Shown here piece by piece: positions 14,677 through 23,600 of a stretch of DNA of 53,946 bases. The notes below the pieces were generated by a model. The model worked only from the letters and a program-made list of their open reading frames with translations, was not told the DNA's origin and did not search any database. The position numbers were made by a program, and so were the translations under genes. Source of the DNA: DATJPD01 sp036394195 (GTDB taxonomy: Bacteria > Pseudomonadota > Alphaproteobacteria > CACIAM-22H2); assembly GCA_036394195.1 (NCBI GenBank), contig DASWFO010000179.1:1-53946 (forward strand), written 5' to 3'. Each line of letters starts with the position of its first letter. Positions within the stretch are counted from its first letter, which is position 1.

Positions 14677-15390
14677 ATGCACCGTGACTTTGACGAAGCA
14701 TTCTCCATCCGCCGTGCTGTTGGGCCGGCTCTGGCGCTCGGCGCCATGCTCGCGCTGCCCGGCTGTGGATCCACCCCAGTCGCGTATCAAGAATTGGGCT
14801 CGGCAGCTCAGCTGCGGCCGGCCCGCGAAGCGGAGAAGCCGTTTCAGTACCACGGCACGAGCGACCTCGCGGGCTACTCCAAGCTGATGATCGACCCGGT
14901 CACGATCTACACTGGGCCCGATGCCCAGTTCGGTTCGGTGTCGGCCGACGACCGCAAGATCGTCGCCGACTACATGGTGAGAAAGTTCACCGAGATCCTG
15001 GGCAAGCGTTACGAACTCACCAACGAACGCGCACCTGGGACGGCGCGGCTGCACCTCACCCTGACCGGGATCGAGACGAGCACGCCGGTGCTGTCGACGG
15101 TGTCGCATCTCGCTCCCGTAGCCGTCGTCGTCAACACCGCCCTCGAAGCCACCGACCGCAACGGCACGTTCTTCGGCTCGGTCTCCTATGCGGTCGAGCT
15201 GTCAGATGCCGTGGACGGAGACCTGCTCTACGCCTACATCACGCGGCAGACGCCGGACGCGCGCGACGTCACCGCCAGTGTCGGATATCTCGACGCCGCC
15301 AAGACGGGCATCCGCATCGGCGCCAGGCATCTCGTCGCGGATCTGCAGCGCTCGTCCCCGACGGACATTTCTTCGATGGCTCATGAGTGA
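14677..15390 (+). CDS. DUF3313-like lipoprotein
   Basis: The product has 237 residues behind GGGAGATCAACC. An N-terminal lipobox ends at Cys30 (LGAMLALPGC). The body resembles DUF3313 envelope lipoproteins (GYSKLMIDPVTIYTGPDAQF; RLHLTLTGIETSTPVL; VSYAVELSDAVDGDLLYAYI). It should be attached to the outer or inner membrane on the periplasmic side. Function is unknown. Its 3' end overlaps the end of the second TetR gene by 10 bp on the other strand. TetR regulators on both sides mark it as tightly controlled. Confidence 0.8.
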   Translation: MHRDFDEAFSIRRAVGPALALGAMLALPGCGSTPVAYQELGSAAQLRPAREAEKPFQYHGTSDLAGYSKLMIDPVTIYTGPDAQFGSVSADDRKIVADYMVRKFTEILGKRYELTNERAPGTARLHLTLTGIETSTPVLSTVSHLAPVAVVVNTALEATDRNGTFFGSVSYAVELSDAVDGDLLYAYITRQTPDARDVTASVGYLDAAKTGIRIGARHLVADLQRSSPTDISSMAHE

Positions 15391-16076
15391 CGCGACGACG
15401 TGGCCGCACCGTGCAAAAACAGCTCGACGGTTTTACGAATATGCTCCTCCCGGGCGGCGACGGTCATCGGCGGTGCCCCCAACAGGGCATGTCGGAGCGG
15501 CCGACCGATGATCATGTGTATGAAGTGCTGGTCGAGGAAGCCGATATCGTCGCCGCGCACTGCGCCCTGCGCCACAAGCCGGTGGAGCATGTTGCGGATC
15601 GGATCCCGACGTTCCTCCTCCTCGGTCTTGCGGGAGCCATACATGAGCGCGCAGACCTCGGGCAAGCGCGACGCCTCGGCGAACAGGATCCGGTGCAAGG
15701 CGAGCGCGGTCGGCGACAGGACGATGCTCAGCAGCCGCCGTCCCGTCGCCATCAGGACATCGGACGGGGTTCCCTGGCTCGCGTCGACTTCCGTGACTGC
15801 CGCCCACCACTGGTCGAAAAGGCGCATCACCACCGCCTTGAACAAGGCGGCCTTGTCAGGAAAGCGACGATACAGCGTCAGCTTGCCGATGCCGGCCTGG
15901 GCCGCAATCGCTTCGATGCTGGTCTCGCCGTAGCCACGCTTAAAAAAAAGTTCAGCGGCCGCATCGAGGATGCGGCCGTGCAGTTGTTTTGCTTCCTCCA
16001 GCGAGGGCCGGCCGCCGTACCGACGCCGTTTCGGTCCAGCGGGCTTGGCGGGAAGTGTTTTCGTCTTGGGCGGCAT
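15381..16076 (-). CDS. TetR/AcrR-family regulator
   Basis: The product has 231 residues. A Lys/Arg/Pro-rich leader (MPPKTKTLPAKPAGPKRRRY) precedes the TetR DNA-binding domain (ETSIEAIAAQAGIGKLTLYR, then RFPDKAALF). The C-terminal part has the TetR_C_7/AefR-like pattern (HRILFAEASRLPEVCALMYG). It is divergent from a small membrane-protein gene and mlaA, with a 26-bp palindrome in between that is probably its operator. The effector is unknown; membrane stress or hydrophobic compounds are typical for the group. Confidence 0.9.
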   Translation of the reverse strand: MPPKTKTLPAKPAGPKRRRYGGRPSLEEAKQLHGRILDAAAELFFKRGYGETSIEAIAAQAGIGKLTLYRRFPDKAALFKAVVMRLFDQWWAAVTEVDASQGTPSDVLMATGRRLLSIVLSPTALALHRILFAEASRLPEVCALMYGSRKTEEEERRDPIRNMLHRLVAQGAVRGDDIGFLDQHFIHMIIGRPLRHALLGAPPMTVAAREEHIRKTVELFLHGAATSSRHS

Positions 16077-16132
16077 GTGCGGTTCCTATTCTAGGCACCC
16101 CTGTCTAGCACGCCGCCGGGGGGTCCTGTAAA

Positions 16133-16158
16133 AAAACGAAACGATACCGTTGCGTTTT
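16133..16158. promoter_or_regulatory. 26-bp palindromic TetR operator
   Basis: AAAACGAAACG, ATAC, then CGTTGCGTTTT: 10 of 11 arm positions are complementary. It lies 57 bp before the TetR start on one side and 78 bp before the small membrane-protein gene on the other, in an AT-rich patch. Confidence 0.7.
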
Positions 16159-16235
16159 ATTTTTTCGAGGCGTAGTCTGCGGCTCTTCGGTCGGTCTGAC
16201 GCCGGTCGAAGCCACCCAGCCAGGGGGAAATCCGA

Positions 16236-16370
16236 ATGCGGCAGCAGTCTTTTTTCAGCCCAGGTCAGCACCGGCTCGGCGCGCCGTCCGGTGCGCGATC
16301 TGCGCTCATGACCTGGCTGGCCGCCGGTGCCGGCGTCGCCATCTGTGCCGTCGCCACTTTGCTTCTGTAG
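16236..16370 (+). CDS. Small membrane protein (44 aa)
   Basis: AGGGGGA lies 7 bp before the ATG. The product begins MRQQSFFSPGQHRLGAPSGA and ends in one hydrophobic helix (MTWLAAGAGVAICAVATLLL). It is the first gene downstream of the TetR operator and lies 36 bp before mlaA, so the two probably form an operon. No family is recognised. Confidence 0.55.
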   Translation: MRQQSFFSPGQHRLGAPSGARSALMTWLAAGAGVAICAVATLLL

Positions 16371-16406
16371 CCACGCGCCACCTCGGCACACCGAAAAGGA
16401 ACAAGC

Positions 16407-17171
16407 ATGCTCACGCCCCGTGGTCTGTCCGTTGCGTCGGTCCTGTTTCTCGCCGCCTGTGCGCACGCTCCAGCCGACCCGGAGGCGCGCGCGGCGTATG
16501 AGCGTGCCAACGACCCGGCCGAACCGACCAACCGCGTCATCTTCTCCGGAAACCAGTGGGTCGACCGCAACGCTTTGCAACCGGTGGCCCGCGCCTACCA
16601 GAACCATGTGCCGGAGCGCGTGCGGAAGAGCGTTCACAACTTCGTCTCCAATCTCAAAGAGCCCGGAATTCTGGTGAACGACACCCTGCAGGCGAATTTC
16701 AGCCGCGCCTGGGTGACCACGCAGCGCTTCGTCATCAACACCACGGTCGGCGGGGCGGGGTTCTTCGACGTCGCGACCGACTGGGACCGCCCCTATCACG
16801 AGGCCGATTTCGGGCAGACCTTGGGCGTCTGGGGAGCCGGCCCGGGGCCGGCCGTGCAGCTGCCGATCTTCGGGCCGTCGAACGTCCGGGACTCCATCGG
16901 AAAAATCGTCGGCTTCGTGGCCAATCCGCTGAACTTCGTGCCGGGCGGCGCCGGCGATGCCGTCGACGGGCGAGCCGAGATGCTGGAGACGACCGACACG
17001 CTCGAGAAAACTTCTCTCGACTACTACGCATCCCTCCGCAGCATGCAGGCGCAACGGCGCGCCAAGGTGGTTGAGGAGGGCAAGACTGGTGGACGGGCCA
17101 AGTCCGAGCCTCTGCGCATCATCAGCCCGGATATCCCGGACACCGACGCTCCCGCACCGGCAGCGCCCTGA
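16407..17171 (+). CDS. mlaA: MlaA (VacJ) family outer-membrane lipoprotein
   Basis: The product has 254 residues, with AAAAGGAACAAGC before the ATG. A lipobox ends at Cys18 (VLFLAAC). The MlaA domain is clear: ANDPAEPTNRVIFSGNQWVD, VRKSVHNFVSNLKEPGILVN, FVINTTVGGAGFFDVA and FGQTLGVWGAGPGPAVQLPI. MlaA sits in the outer membrane and removes misplaced phospholipids from the outer leaflet, passing them to MlaC. No mlaBCDEF genes are in the window, so the ABC part would be elsewhere. Control by the divergent TetR protein is inferred. Confidence 0.93.
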   Translation: MLTPRGLSVASVLFLAACAHAPADPEARAAYERANDPAEPTNRVIFSGNQWVDRNALQPVARAYQNHVPERVRKSVHNFVSNLKEPGILVNDTLQANFSRAWVTTQRFVINTTVGGAGFFDVATDWDRPYHEADFGQTLGVWGAGPGPAVQLPIFGPSNVRDSIGKIVGFVANPLNFVPGGAGDAVDGRAEMLETTDTLEKTSLDYYASLRSMQAQRRAKVVEEGKTGGRAKSEPLRIISPDIPDTDAPAPAAP

Positions 17172-17425
17172 GCGGATACTCCGCGATCCAGCATGACCCG
17201 CAGCCGGTTGCGGCCAGACTCCCCGTGCGAAGGAAAGGAACAGCCAATGCGTGTATTGAGGCTCAATGACGACGCCGAGCTTTGCTCGACCATGCGCAAA
17301 CATAGTCGAATCTGCTGGAGCATGAGGCGCTAGAGGGGGACGTAGGACCAGCGTGACCGACGCTCTTTTGAAAATTGGGGGACCGCTCCAGGGGAATACG
17401 GACGCCGACCAGGAGGTCTCATCAC

Positions 17426-17911
17426 ATGCCGCACTCGAAGATGTCCCAATTCGCCGTGTCGACTTTTGCCTCACTCGTCGCAGCGCTGGTCGTTGCGTTG
17501 GTAGACAATGAACTCCAGGGTCCGCAGGTGACCCTCCCCCGCCTGTGCCAGGACGCGCCGGCCCTGCTTGCCGGCTGGACAGCCTTCACCCAGAAGAGAA
17601 TGCGGCTGCGAAACGATCAGCAGCCGGCCTGGCAACACTTCGTGAAATCGGCGCAGGGCGCGGTCGAACCGATCATGCAGGTCTGCGACCGCGCGCAGGC
17701 AACTCCCGAGCCCGCCGACCTGCCGGCGCAACTCGTTCTGCAAGAAACACTCGCGAGTGCCCGTCTCGATGCGCTGCATACCTTGACGCCGGCCGTCGCC
17801 CAATTGTGGCCCGAGCTATCGCCCGAGCAGCGCCAGCTCCTGCATCTCCCCCTGATGGGAGCGCGGCTGATGCCGCTCACGTCGCCGCCAGCCATGGCCG
17901 GACTCAAATAG
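17426..17911 (+). CDS. Spy/CpxP-like (LTXXQ motif) exported protein
   Basis: The product has 161 residues; AGGAGG precedes the ATG by 10 bp. Residues about 7-27 (FAVSTFASLVAALVVALVDN) form an uncleaved anchor or signal. The mature part is helical, with LQETLASARLDALHTLTPAV and LWPELSPEQRQLL, the spacing of LTXXQ-type periplasmic chaperones of the Spy/CpxP group. The family protects envelope proteins under stress. The 254-bp gap upstream (17172-17425) holds no convincing gene, only a 28-codon frame at 17247. Confidence 0.65.
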   Translation: MPHSKMSQFAVSTFASLVAALVVALVDNELQGPQVTLPRLCQDAPALLAGWTAFTQKRMRLRNDQQPAWQHFVKSAQGAVEPIMQVCDRAQATPEPADLPAQLVLQETLASARLDALHTLTPAVAQLWPELSPEQRQLLHLPLMGARLMPLTSPPAMAGLK

Positions 17912-17920
17912 GGGCCGGCC

Positions 17921-18112
17921 ATGAACGACCCCATCGCAGACCTCAAGCTGGCCGCCAATCTTCTCGCGACCATCCAGACCGGACGACCGCATGTCGATGC
18001 CCGAATCAAGGCGCTGGCCGCGGTGGTCCTCGCCCTCGCCGAGGGCAGCGACCAGCCGCTCGGTGACGTCTTCCGCAGCTTCTACAGCCCCGGTGACCGC
18101 GATGCGTCTTGA
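17921..18112 (+). CDS. Small hypothetical protein (63 aa), possibly truncated
   Basis: It starts 10 bp after the Spy-like gene. The product (MNDPIADLKLAANLLATIQT and so on, with IKALAAVVLALAEGSDQPLG) is helical and has no family I recognise. The reading frame continues past its TGA for 21 more codons that encode a membrane-helix-like peptide, so it may be a shortened form of a tail-anchored protein. Confidence 0.55.
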   Translation: MNDPIADLKLAANLLATIQTGRPHVDARIKALAAVVLALAEGSDQPLGDVFRSFYSPGDRDAS

Positions 18113-18178
18113 TACCAAGCGCGCCGGCTTGAGGTGGCCGCGGTGGCGGTCGCGCTGTTCTGGATGGCGCTGCTGTAG
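18113..18178 (+). other. In-frame extension after the stop of the 63-aa gene
   Basis: The same frame reads YQARRLEVAAVAVALFWMAL plus one more Leu before TAG, a typical C-terminal membrane anchor. This suggests a nonsense change, or rare readthrough, at 18110-18112. Confidence 0.35.
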
Positions 18179-18202
18179 GACGAGGGACGGCGGCGGGGCC
18201 GC

Positions 18203-18961
18203 TTACTCCGCGTAGATCATCTTCACGGTCATGCCGCCGTCGATGATCAGGTTCTGACCGGTGATGAATCCGGCGCGCGCCAGGAACAGGCACGCCTCCG
18301 CGACGTCCTCCGGCTTGCCGACGCGGCCGACCGGATGCTGCTCGCGGTCGGCGGTCGAATGCACCGGCAGCTTGGCGCGTCCCGAAAACTGCCAGTCGCG
18401 GGTTTCGATCCAGCCCGGACTGACGCAATTGACGCGGATGCGCTGCGGCCCGAGGCTGATCGCCAGCGCATGCGTCAGCGCCACGATGCCGCCTTTCGAG
18501 GCGGTGTAGGCTTCGGTCCCCGGCTCTGACATGAACGCACGGGTCGACGCGACGTTGATGACGGCCCCACCCCGGCCGCCCTCGGCCATCCGCCGGGCGG
18601 CGGCCTGCGCGCACAGGAATGCGCCGCGCAGATTGACCGCGATGACGCGGTCGAAGTCCGCCGGCTTCAGCTCCAGAAACGGGGCGTTGCGCGAAATCCC
18701 GGCATTGTTGATCAGCACATCGGGCGAGCCGAGGGTCGCAGCGGTCGCCTGCATCCACGCCTCGACGTCGCCGGCCTCCGCGACATCGGTCCGCATGAAC
18801 ATGGCCTTCGTCCCCAGGGCCTGCACCCGCTGCACAATCTCGTGACCGGCATCCTCGATCGTGTCGGCCACCGACACCGCGTAGCCCGCCTGGGCAAACT
18901 GCAGGGCGACCGCGCGGCCGAGGCCCTGACCGCCGCCGGTTACCGCGACAATGTTTCCCAT
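18203..18961 (-). CDS. SDR-family NAD(P)-dependent oxidoreductase
   Basis: The product has 252 residues from the ATG giving MGNIVAVTGGGQGLGRAVAL; 54 further in-frame upstream codons lack family character and overlap the next gene's leader. The classical SDR features are complete: TGGGQGLG cofactor loop (8-15), NNAG (86-89), catalytic Ser139, Tyr152 and Lys156, and the PGWIET segment. The C-terminus has the usual GQNLIIDGGM. It is a cytoplasmic alcohol/ketone oxidoreductase of unknown substrate. No functional neighbours help. Confidence 0.9.
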   Translation of the reverse strand: MGNIVAVTGGGQGLGRAVALQFAQAGYAVSVADTIEDAGHEIVQRVQALGTKAMFMRTDVAEAGDVEAWMQATAATLGSPDVLINNAGISRNAPFLELKPADFDRVIAVNLRGAFLCAQAAARRMAEGGRGGAVINVASTRAFMSEPGTEAYTASKGGIVALTHALAISLGPQRIRVNCVSPGWIETRDWQFSGRAKLPVHSTADREQHPVGRVGKPEDVAEACLFLARAGFITGQNLIIDGGMTVKMIYAE

Positions 18962-19025
18962 GTGATCAAGCTGTGGCCGTCCCTGATCGGGGTCAAGTCT
19001 TTGGTAAATGGGCGGAATGCCGCAG

Positions 19026-19051
19026 GGAAGAAAAATTTGCCCGCAGCCGTT
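19026..19051 (+). promoter_or_regulatory. Weak EcfG-like promoter
   Basis: GGAAG-N17-CGTT, one base from the GGAAC-N16/17-CGTT consensus, 56 bp before the EWREH-repeat protein gene. It is suggested mainly by the two better sites 1.4 kb away. Confidence 0.3.
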
Positions 19052-19107
19052 ATCGGGGTGAACTCCCCCATGGAGCAATCGGGGGGAGCCCCTGAAAGGA
19101 GGGGCCC

Positions 19108-19449
19108 ATGACGACACTGACACGCAACGCGAAATCCCGCCTTGTCCACAAGCTGCTCGCGGCCGCCGTTCTCGTGGCCGGTCTCGGCACCATCACGCTC
19201 GCCAGCACGCCGGCGTTCGCCCATGACGGCTGGTACGGCGGACGCGGAGAGTGGCGCGGCCATGAATGGCGCGAACACGAATGGCGCGAGCATGAGTGGC
19301 GCGAGCATGGCGGATGGGGGCGGCCGCATTACGGCTACTACGGGTACGGTTACGCGCCCGGCTATTACTACGCGCCGCCGCCGGTGGTGTACGCCCCGCC
19401 GCCCCCGCCGGCCAGCTTCAACGTCGTGGTTCCGCTGAACTTCCGCTAA
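19108..19449 (+). CDS. Exported protein with EWREH tandem repeats
   Basis: The product has 113 residues; AAAGGAGG lies before the ATG. A signal peptide of about 38 residues ends at PAFAHDGW. The mature protein is low-complexity: four five-residue EWR(G/E)H units, then a Tyr/Gly part (YGYYGYGYAPGYYYAPPP), and a short end (FNVVVPLNFR). The His-, Trp- and Glu-rich repeats could bind metal or cell-wall polymers. Related Tyr/Pro-rich small exported proteins are common in alphaproteobacteria, with no known role. Confidence 0.75.
   Translation: MTTLTRNAKSRLVHKLLAAAVLVAGLGTITLASTPAFAHDGWYGGRGEWRGHEWREHEWREHEWREHGGWGRPHYGYYGYGYAPGYYYAPPPVVYAPPPPPASFNVVVPLNFR
19249..19308 (+). repeat. Four 15-bp tandem repeats (EWREH units)
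   Basis: Four in-frame 15-bp units of GA(A/G)TGGCGCG(A/G)(A/G/C)CA(T/C) type encode EWRGH, EWREH, EWREH and EWREH. Copy number may vary among strains. Confidence 0.85.
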
Positions 19450-19512
19450 GGCAACTCCGCCCCGGCGTCGCGCCTCACCGGCGCGGCGCCGGCCGCGCGT
19501 CCCGGCCAGAGA

Positions 19513-19929
19513 TCAGCGTTGTTTCTGGGCGAGTCCCGCGATGACGCCGGCCGCCACCAGCATCACCAGGTCCCAAACCGTTTTCGGCTGCTGGAACTGG
19601 GCGGCGTTCGGAAAGCCGGCCATCGCCGCCTCACGAGGTTGGGCCCGCGGCGGGGCCGAGCGCGCTGCCATGAGCCAGCGCATGGTGAGCAGGAGCACAA
19701 CCATCAGCACCGCGGCACCCAGCGCCGCGAAGCAGGCGGCGCCGATCGGGCCGTAATCCGGCAGGGCGGCCGCGTAGACCGCGATGCCCAGGAAGGCCAC
19801 GATGGTGAAGGCGCAGGCGAATGCCATCACGCCGAAAACCACCGTATAAACGACCCCGCGTTCCAGGCGATCGACGATCGAGCGCCCCTCGGCGTGCGTT
19901 GCAGCGAGGAGCACTCGAAGCTCGTCCAT
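19513..19929 (-). CDS. Holin-like membrane protein (phage_holin_3_6-type)
   Basis: The product has 138 residues from the ATG at 19929; a TTG at 19956 would overlap the previous gene. Two adjacent membrane helices (VVYTVVFGVMAFACAFTIVA and AACFAALGAAVLMVVLLLTM) follow a charged N-terminus, and the tail ends MLVAAGVIAGLAQKQR. This is the layout of putative Actinobacteriophage-holin-like (phage_holin_3_6) proteins, which in proteobacteria accompany DUF883/YqjD genes and are not phage genes. It lies 11 bp after the DUF883 gene, in the same operon. Confidence 0.65.
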   Translation of the reverse strand: MDELRVLLAATHAEGRSIVDRLERGVVYTVVFGVMAFACAFTIVAFLGIAVYAAALPDYGPIGAACFAALGAAVLMVVLLLTMRWLMAARSAPPRAQPREAAMAGFPNAAQFQQPKTVWDLVMLVAAGVIAGLAQKQR

Positions 19930-19939
19930 GTTCGGGGGC

Positions 19940-20275
19940 TCAGCGGCTCCGGTCAAGAAATCGACTCAGGATCACACCCGCGGCGAGCGCGATGGTCGCG
20001 GCGCCGAAGGGATGATCCGTAATCGCTTTCTCGATTGACCGGCCGTACTGCTGGGCACCCTCCGACACGGAATCCGACAGACGGTCGTAAGTCCGTTTGG
20101 CGGTGTCTTCGAGATCTCCGGCAATGCGCTGGACCTGGCGGGCGATCCCGCTCGCAACACCGACGGTGTCTTCGGCGTCCTGGTTGACCGCCTTCATCAG
20201 CCGCTTGAGCTCGGCGCGCAGCTCGCCGAGTTCGTCGCGCAGTTCGTCAAGCTCGCTGGTCGTCTTGCTGGCCAT
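19940..20275 (-). CDS. DUF883 (YqjD/ElaB-type) protein
   Basis: The product has 111 residues from MASKTTSELDELRDELGELR; an ATG four codons upstream (20287) is also possible. A long coiled coil (LDELRDELGELRAELKRLMK onward) is followed by a C-terminal helix (HPFGAATIALAAGVILSRFL), matching the ribosome-binding, membrane-anchored YqjD/ElaB family made in stationary phase or stress. The EcfG promoter 101 bp upstream on the same strand agrees with stress control. Confidence 0.8.
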   Translation of the reverse strand: MASKTTSELDELRDELGELRAELKRLMKAVNQDAEDTVGVASGIARQVQRIAGDLEDTAKRTYDRLSDSVSEGAQQYGRSIEKAITDHPFGAATIALAAGVILSRFLDRSR

Positions 20276-20375
20276 TTTCCACACCATCTCCGCTTCCCTT
20301 GGGCCACGCTCGCCGGCCCAATTACTGGCGTTATCAACAGCACCGCGCGGCGGGCAGCCGCATCGACAGCCATGA

Positions 20376-20401
20376 AACGCCGCCCTGGGGTAAGTGGTTC
20401 C
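20376..20401 (-). promoter_or_regulatory. EcfG-type general stress promoter for the DUF883/holin-like operon
   Basis: On the reverse strand: GGAAC (20401-20397), 17 bp, then CGTT (20379-20376), an exact match to the alphaproteobacterial EcfG consensus. It lies 101 bp before the DUF883 start (89 bp from the alternative). Confidence 0.75.
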
Positions 20402-20485
20402 GGCACGATGAAAATACTCCCCCTCGGCCGTCGCCCCCGGCCGGCCAGCCCGAGGCGGCCGCCGCTCGACACCTAAGTTATTGCG

Positions 20486-20510
20486 GGAACGAAACAACCG
20501 CCGCCGCGTT
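20486..20510 (+). promoter_or_regulatory. EcfG-type general stress promoter for the trehalose/glycogen operon
   Basis: GGAAC (20486-20490), 16 bp, CGTT (20507-20510): an exact consensus match 94 bp before the glgE start. The 329-bp divergent gap (20276-20604) holds this and the opposite promoter; no other gene is seen in it. Confidence 0.75.
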
Positions 20511-20604
20511 TACGAGCCGAGGCGCGGTTTGGCCCATAAAGCCGGCCAACGGCGGCGCGTCACCTCGCGTCTCTTGGGTTTCCACCTGGGCTTTTCTGGT
20601 CCGC

Positions 20605-23600
20605 ATGGCCCATTCGCCCCCGCATGACACCGACATCGCAGACCGCCGGGACAAGCGGCCGCAATGGTCGTCCGCGGCAGAGCCGGCCGCGGTGACGCGA
20701 CTGGGCCCGCGAATCTACAACCTGTTTCCGCGCCTGATCGGCTCGGTCGCGGCGTGGACCCAGCATCTGCCGCGCATCGCCGCGATGGGTTTCGACAGCG
20801 TCTATGTGAACGCGTTTTTCGAGACCGGCGCCAGCCGCAGCCTTTATGCCGTCAACGACCCGTTTCGCCTGAATCCGGCATTCGCCGGCCCGGACCCGGT
20901 GGGCGAGGGAAACGAAAGTCTGCGGCGCTTCGTCGCCACGGCCGACGATCACGGCCTGCGCGCGATCATGGATCTGCCGATCGCAACGCTCGCCCGCGAT
21001 TCCCGGCTGCTGGCCGAGCATCCGCGCTGGACGCGCCCCGGCGACGGGGCGAACGCCGGGCGCGGCGCGTGGACGGATATCGTCGGCCTGAACTACGGCG
21101 ACCCGGCCATCCGCGAGGAGCTGCTGGAATTCTGGGCGCGCGTCATCCGGCACTATCTGGCGCAGGGCTTCGGCGGCTTCGTCGGCAAGTCGGCGCATCT
21201 TGCACCGGCCGATGTCTGGCGGGATCTGCTCGCGGCCCCGCATGGCGACGTGTCGCCGTGGTTCATCGCCGACACGATCGGGGCACCGGTCGAGGCGGCG
21301 GAAGCATTGGCGGGTGCCGGCTTCGACTACATCTTCAACAGCGCAAGATGGTGGGACTTCCGGTCCGACTGGGCGTTGGACCAGCAGGAGCGGCTGCGCC
21401 GGGTGGCACCCACCATCACCTTTCCCGAGATCCAGGACGCCCCGCGCATCGCCGCCGATCCCGCCGCCGGCAGCCAGGTCTCGCTCGAAGGACGGCTTAA
21501 ATTCCACGTCCTGTTCGCCGCCTGTTTTTCCGCCGGCTGGATGATGCCGGTCGGCACCGAATATGGCTTCGCGCGCACGCTCGACGCGGTGCGCATGCGC
21601 CCCGAGGACTGGGAGCAGCCGCGCGTCGATCTGAGCGAGTTTATCGCCGCGGTGAACGTCCTGCGGGGGCGGTCCCCACCGCTGAACCGCGAGGGTACCG
21701 AGAGGCGGATCACCGCGCCGAACCAGCCCGTACTCGGGCTGCTGCGGCTGAGCGGCGACCATCCGCTGGACTCCGAGTCCGCGGCCCTGCTCCTGCTCAA
21801 CAGCGATGCGGCGGCGGCGCACCCGGCCGACTCCGGCGCGCTCGTCAGCGAGACCGGCGGCCGTTTCGGCGAGTTTGCCGACACCACGCCGCTGCGGACA
21901 CCGGTGCTGCTCGAACCCGGCCAAACGCTTGTCCTGCAGCCGCTCGAGCTTAGGGTCTTCCAGGCCGAGGCGGTGACCGACGAGAGCGCGGTGGCGCCGG
22001 CCGATGCGACGGCCGACAAGCTGCTGCGCCGCCTGGCCCAGAACCGCCTGACCGTCCAGAACGTCGAGCCGGAGATCGAAGGCGGCCGCTATCCGGCCAA
22101 GCGCATCGTCGGCGACGTGCTCGAAGTCTTGGCCGACATCTTCATCGACGGCCACGACAAGATCGCGGCGTGCGTCAAGTACAAAGACGCGGACGAGCGC
22201 GACTGGCGCGAAGCGCCGATGATTTTCGTCGACAACGACCGCTGGCGCGGCACCGTGCCACTGACGCGAAACGCCACCTACGCGTACACGATCGAGGCGT
22301 GGCGCGACCGCTTCGAGTCATGGCGGGCCGAGCTGATCAAGAAGCGGGATGCCGGCCAGGGCATCAAGCTCGAGCTGCACGAGGGGGTCGAGCTCGCGAA
22401 AATGACCCTGGCGCGCTGCCGGGGTGCGGCGCGCCAGCTCATGATGACCCTACTGGGCCGCGCCGAGACACTCATCGATCAGCCGGCGGAGCTGGAAAAG
22501 CTGCTGCTATCCGAAGAGCTGCGCGACATCATGCGGCGCTACGGCGAGCGCAGCGAGCTCACGCGCTATCCGCGCGAGCTCCAGGTCGTCGTGGACCGCC
22601 TCGCCGCCCGATATTCCAGCTGGTACGAGCTGTTCCCGCGGTCACAGACCGACCACGCGGGACGCAGCGGCACCTTCGACGACGTGATCCGCTGCCTGCC
22701 ATATGTGCGCGACCTGGGCTTCGACGTCCTCTATTTTCCGCCGATCCACCCGATCGGCCGCACCAACCGCAAGGGCCGCAACAACAGCATCGTCGCCGGC
22801 CCGAACGATCCGGGCAGCCCGTATGCCATCGGCTCCGAGGCCGGCGGTCACACGGCCGTGCATCCCGACCTCGGCACGCTCGAGGACTTCCGGCGGCTGG
22901 TGCGTGCGGCGCACGAGCACGGGATCGAGCTGGCGCTCGACTTCGCGGTGCAGTGCTCGCTCGACCATCCGTGGGTCAAGGAGCATCCGGATTGGTTCGA
23001 CTGGCGCCCCGACGGCAGCCTCAGGTTCGCCGAGAACCCGCCGAAGAAATACGAAGACATCGTCAATCCGAATTTCTATCACGGGTTTCCGGACCTCTGG
23101 CACGCGCTGCGCGACGTGGTCGAGTTCTGGATCGGCCAGGGCGTCAGGATCTTCCGCGTCGACAATCCGCACACCAAGCCGGTGACGTTCTGGGAATGGA
23201 TGATCGGCGACATCCGCGCCCGCCACCCGGACGTGATCTTCCTCGCCGAAGCGTTCACCAAACCGAAGATGATGAAGACGCTGGCCAAGATCGGCTTCAG
23301 CCAGTCCTACACGTACTTCACGTGGCGTAACACCAAGCAGGAGTTCGTCGAGTATCTGACCGAGCTCACCCAGACCGATGCGAAGGAGTATTTCCGACCG
23401 AACTTCTTCGTCAACACGCCGGACATCAACCCGTTGATCCTCCAGACCGGCGGTCGGCCGGCGTTCATGATGCGGGTCGCCCTCGCCGCCACCCTGGCCA
23501 GCGCCTATGGCATCTATAGCGGCTTCGAGCTCTGCGAGGCGGCCCCCCTGCCGGGGCGCGAGGAGTATCTTGATTCCGAGAAATACGAGATCAAGCCGCG

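Noticed and set aside
17247..17333. 28-codon frame with an AAAGGAA ribosome-like site
   Set aside because: Too short to judge and no feature in the peptide; kept out of the gene list.
16086..17474. Reverse-strand open frame opposite mlaA
   Set aside because: mlaA on the forward strand has a lipobox and full family motifs; the reverse product shows nothing.
19513..19929. Prophage holin
   Set aside because: No other phage genes are present and the DUF883 partner shows it is a chromosomal stress-type pair.
20299..20604. Upstream extension of the glgE frame
   Set aside because: It would translate the EcfG promoter and DUF883 leader region and is not protein-like; ATG 20605 is a better start.
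20560..22155. Reverse-strand open frame opposite the GlgE N-terminal part
   Set aside because: It would cover the EcfG promoter gap and oppose a protein with recognisable GH13-like motifs; its own product is low-complexity.
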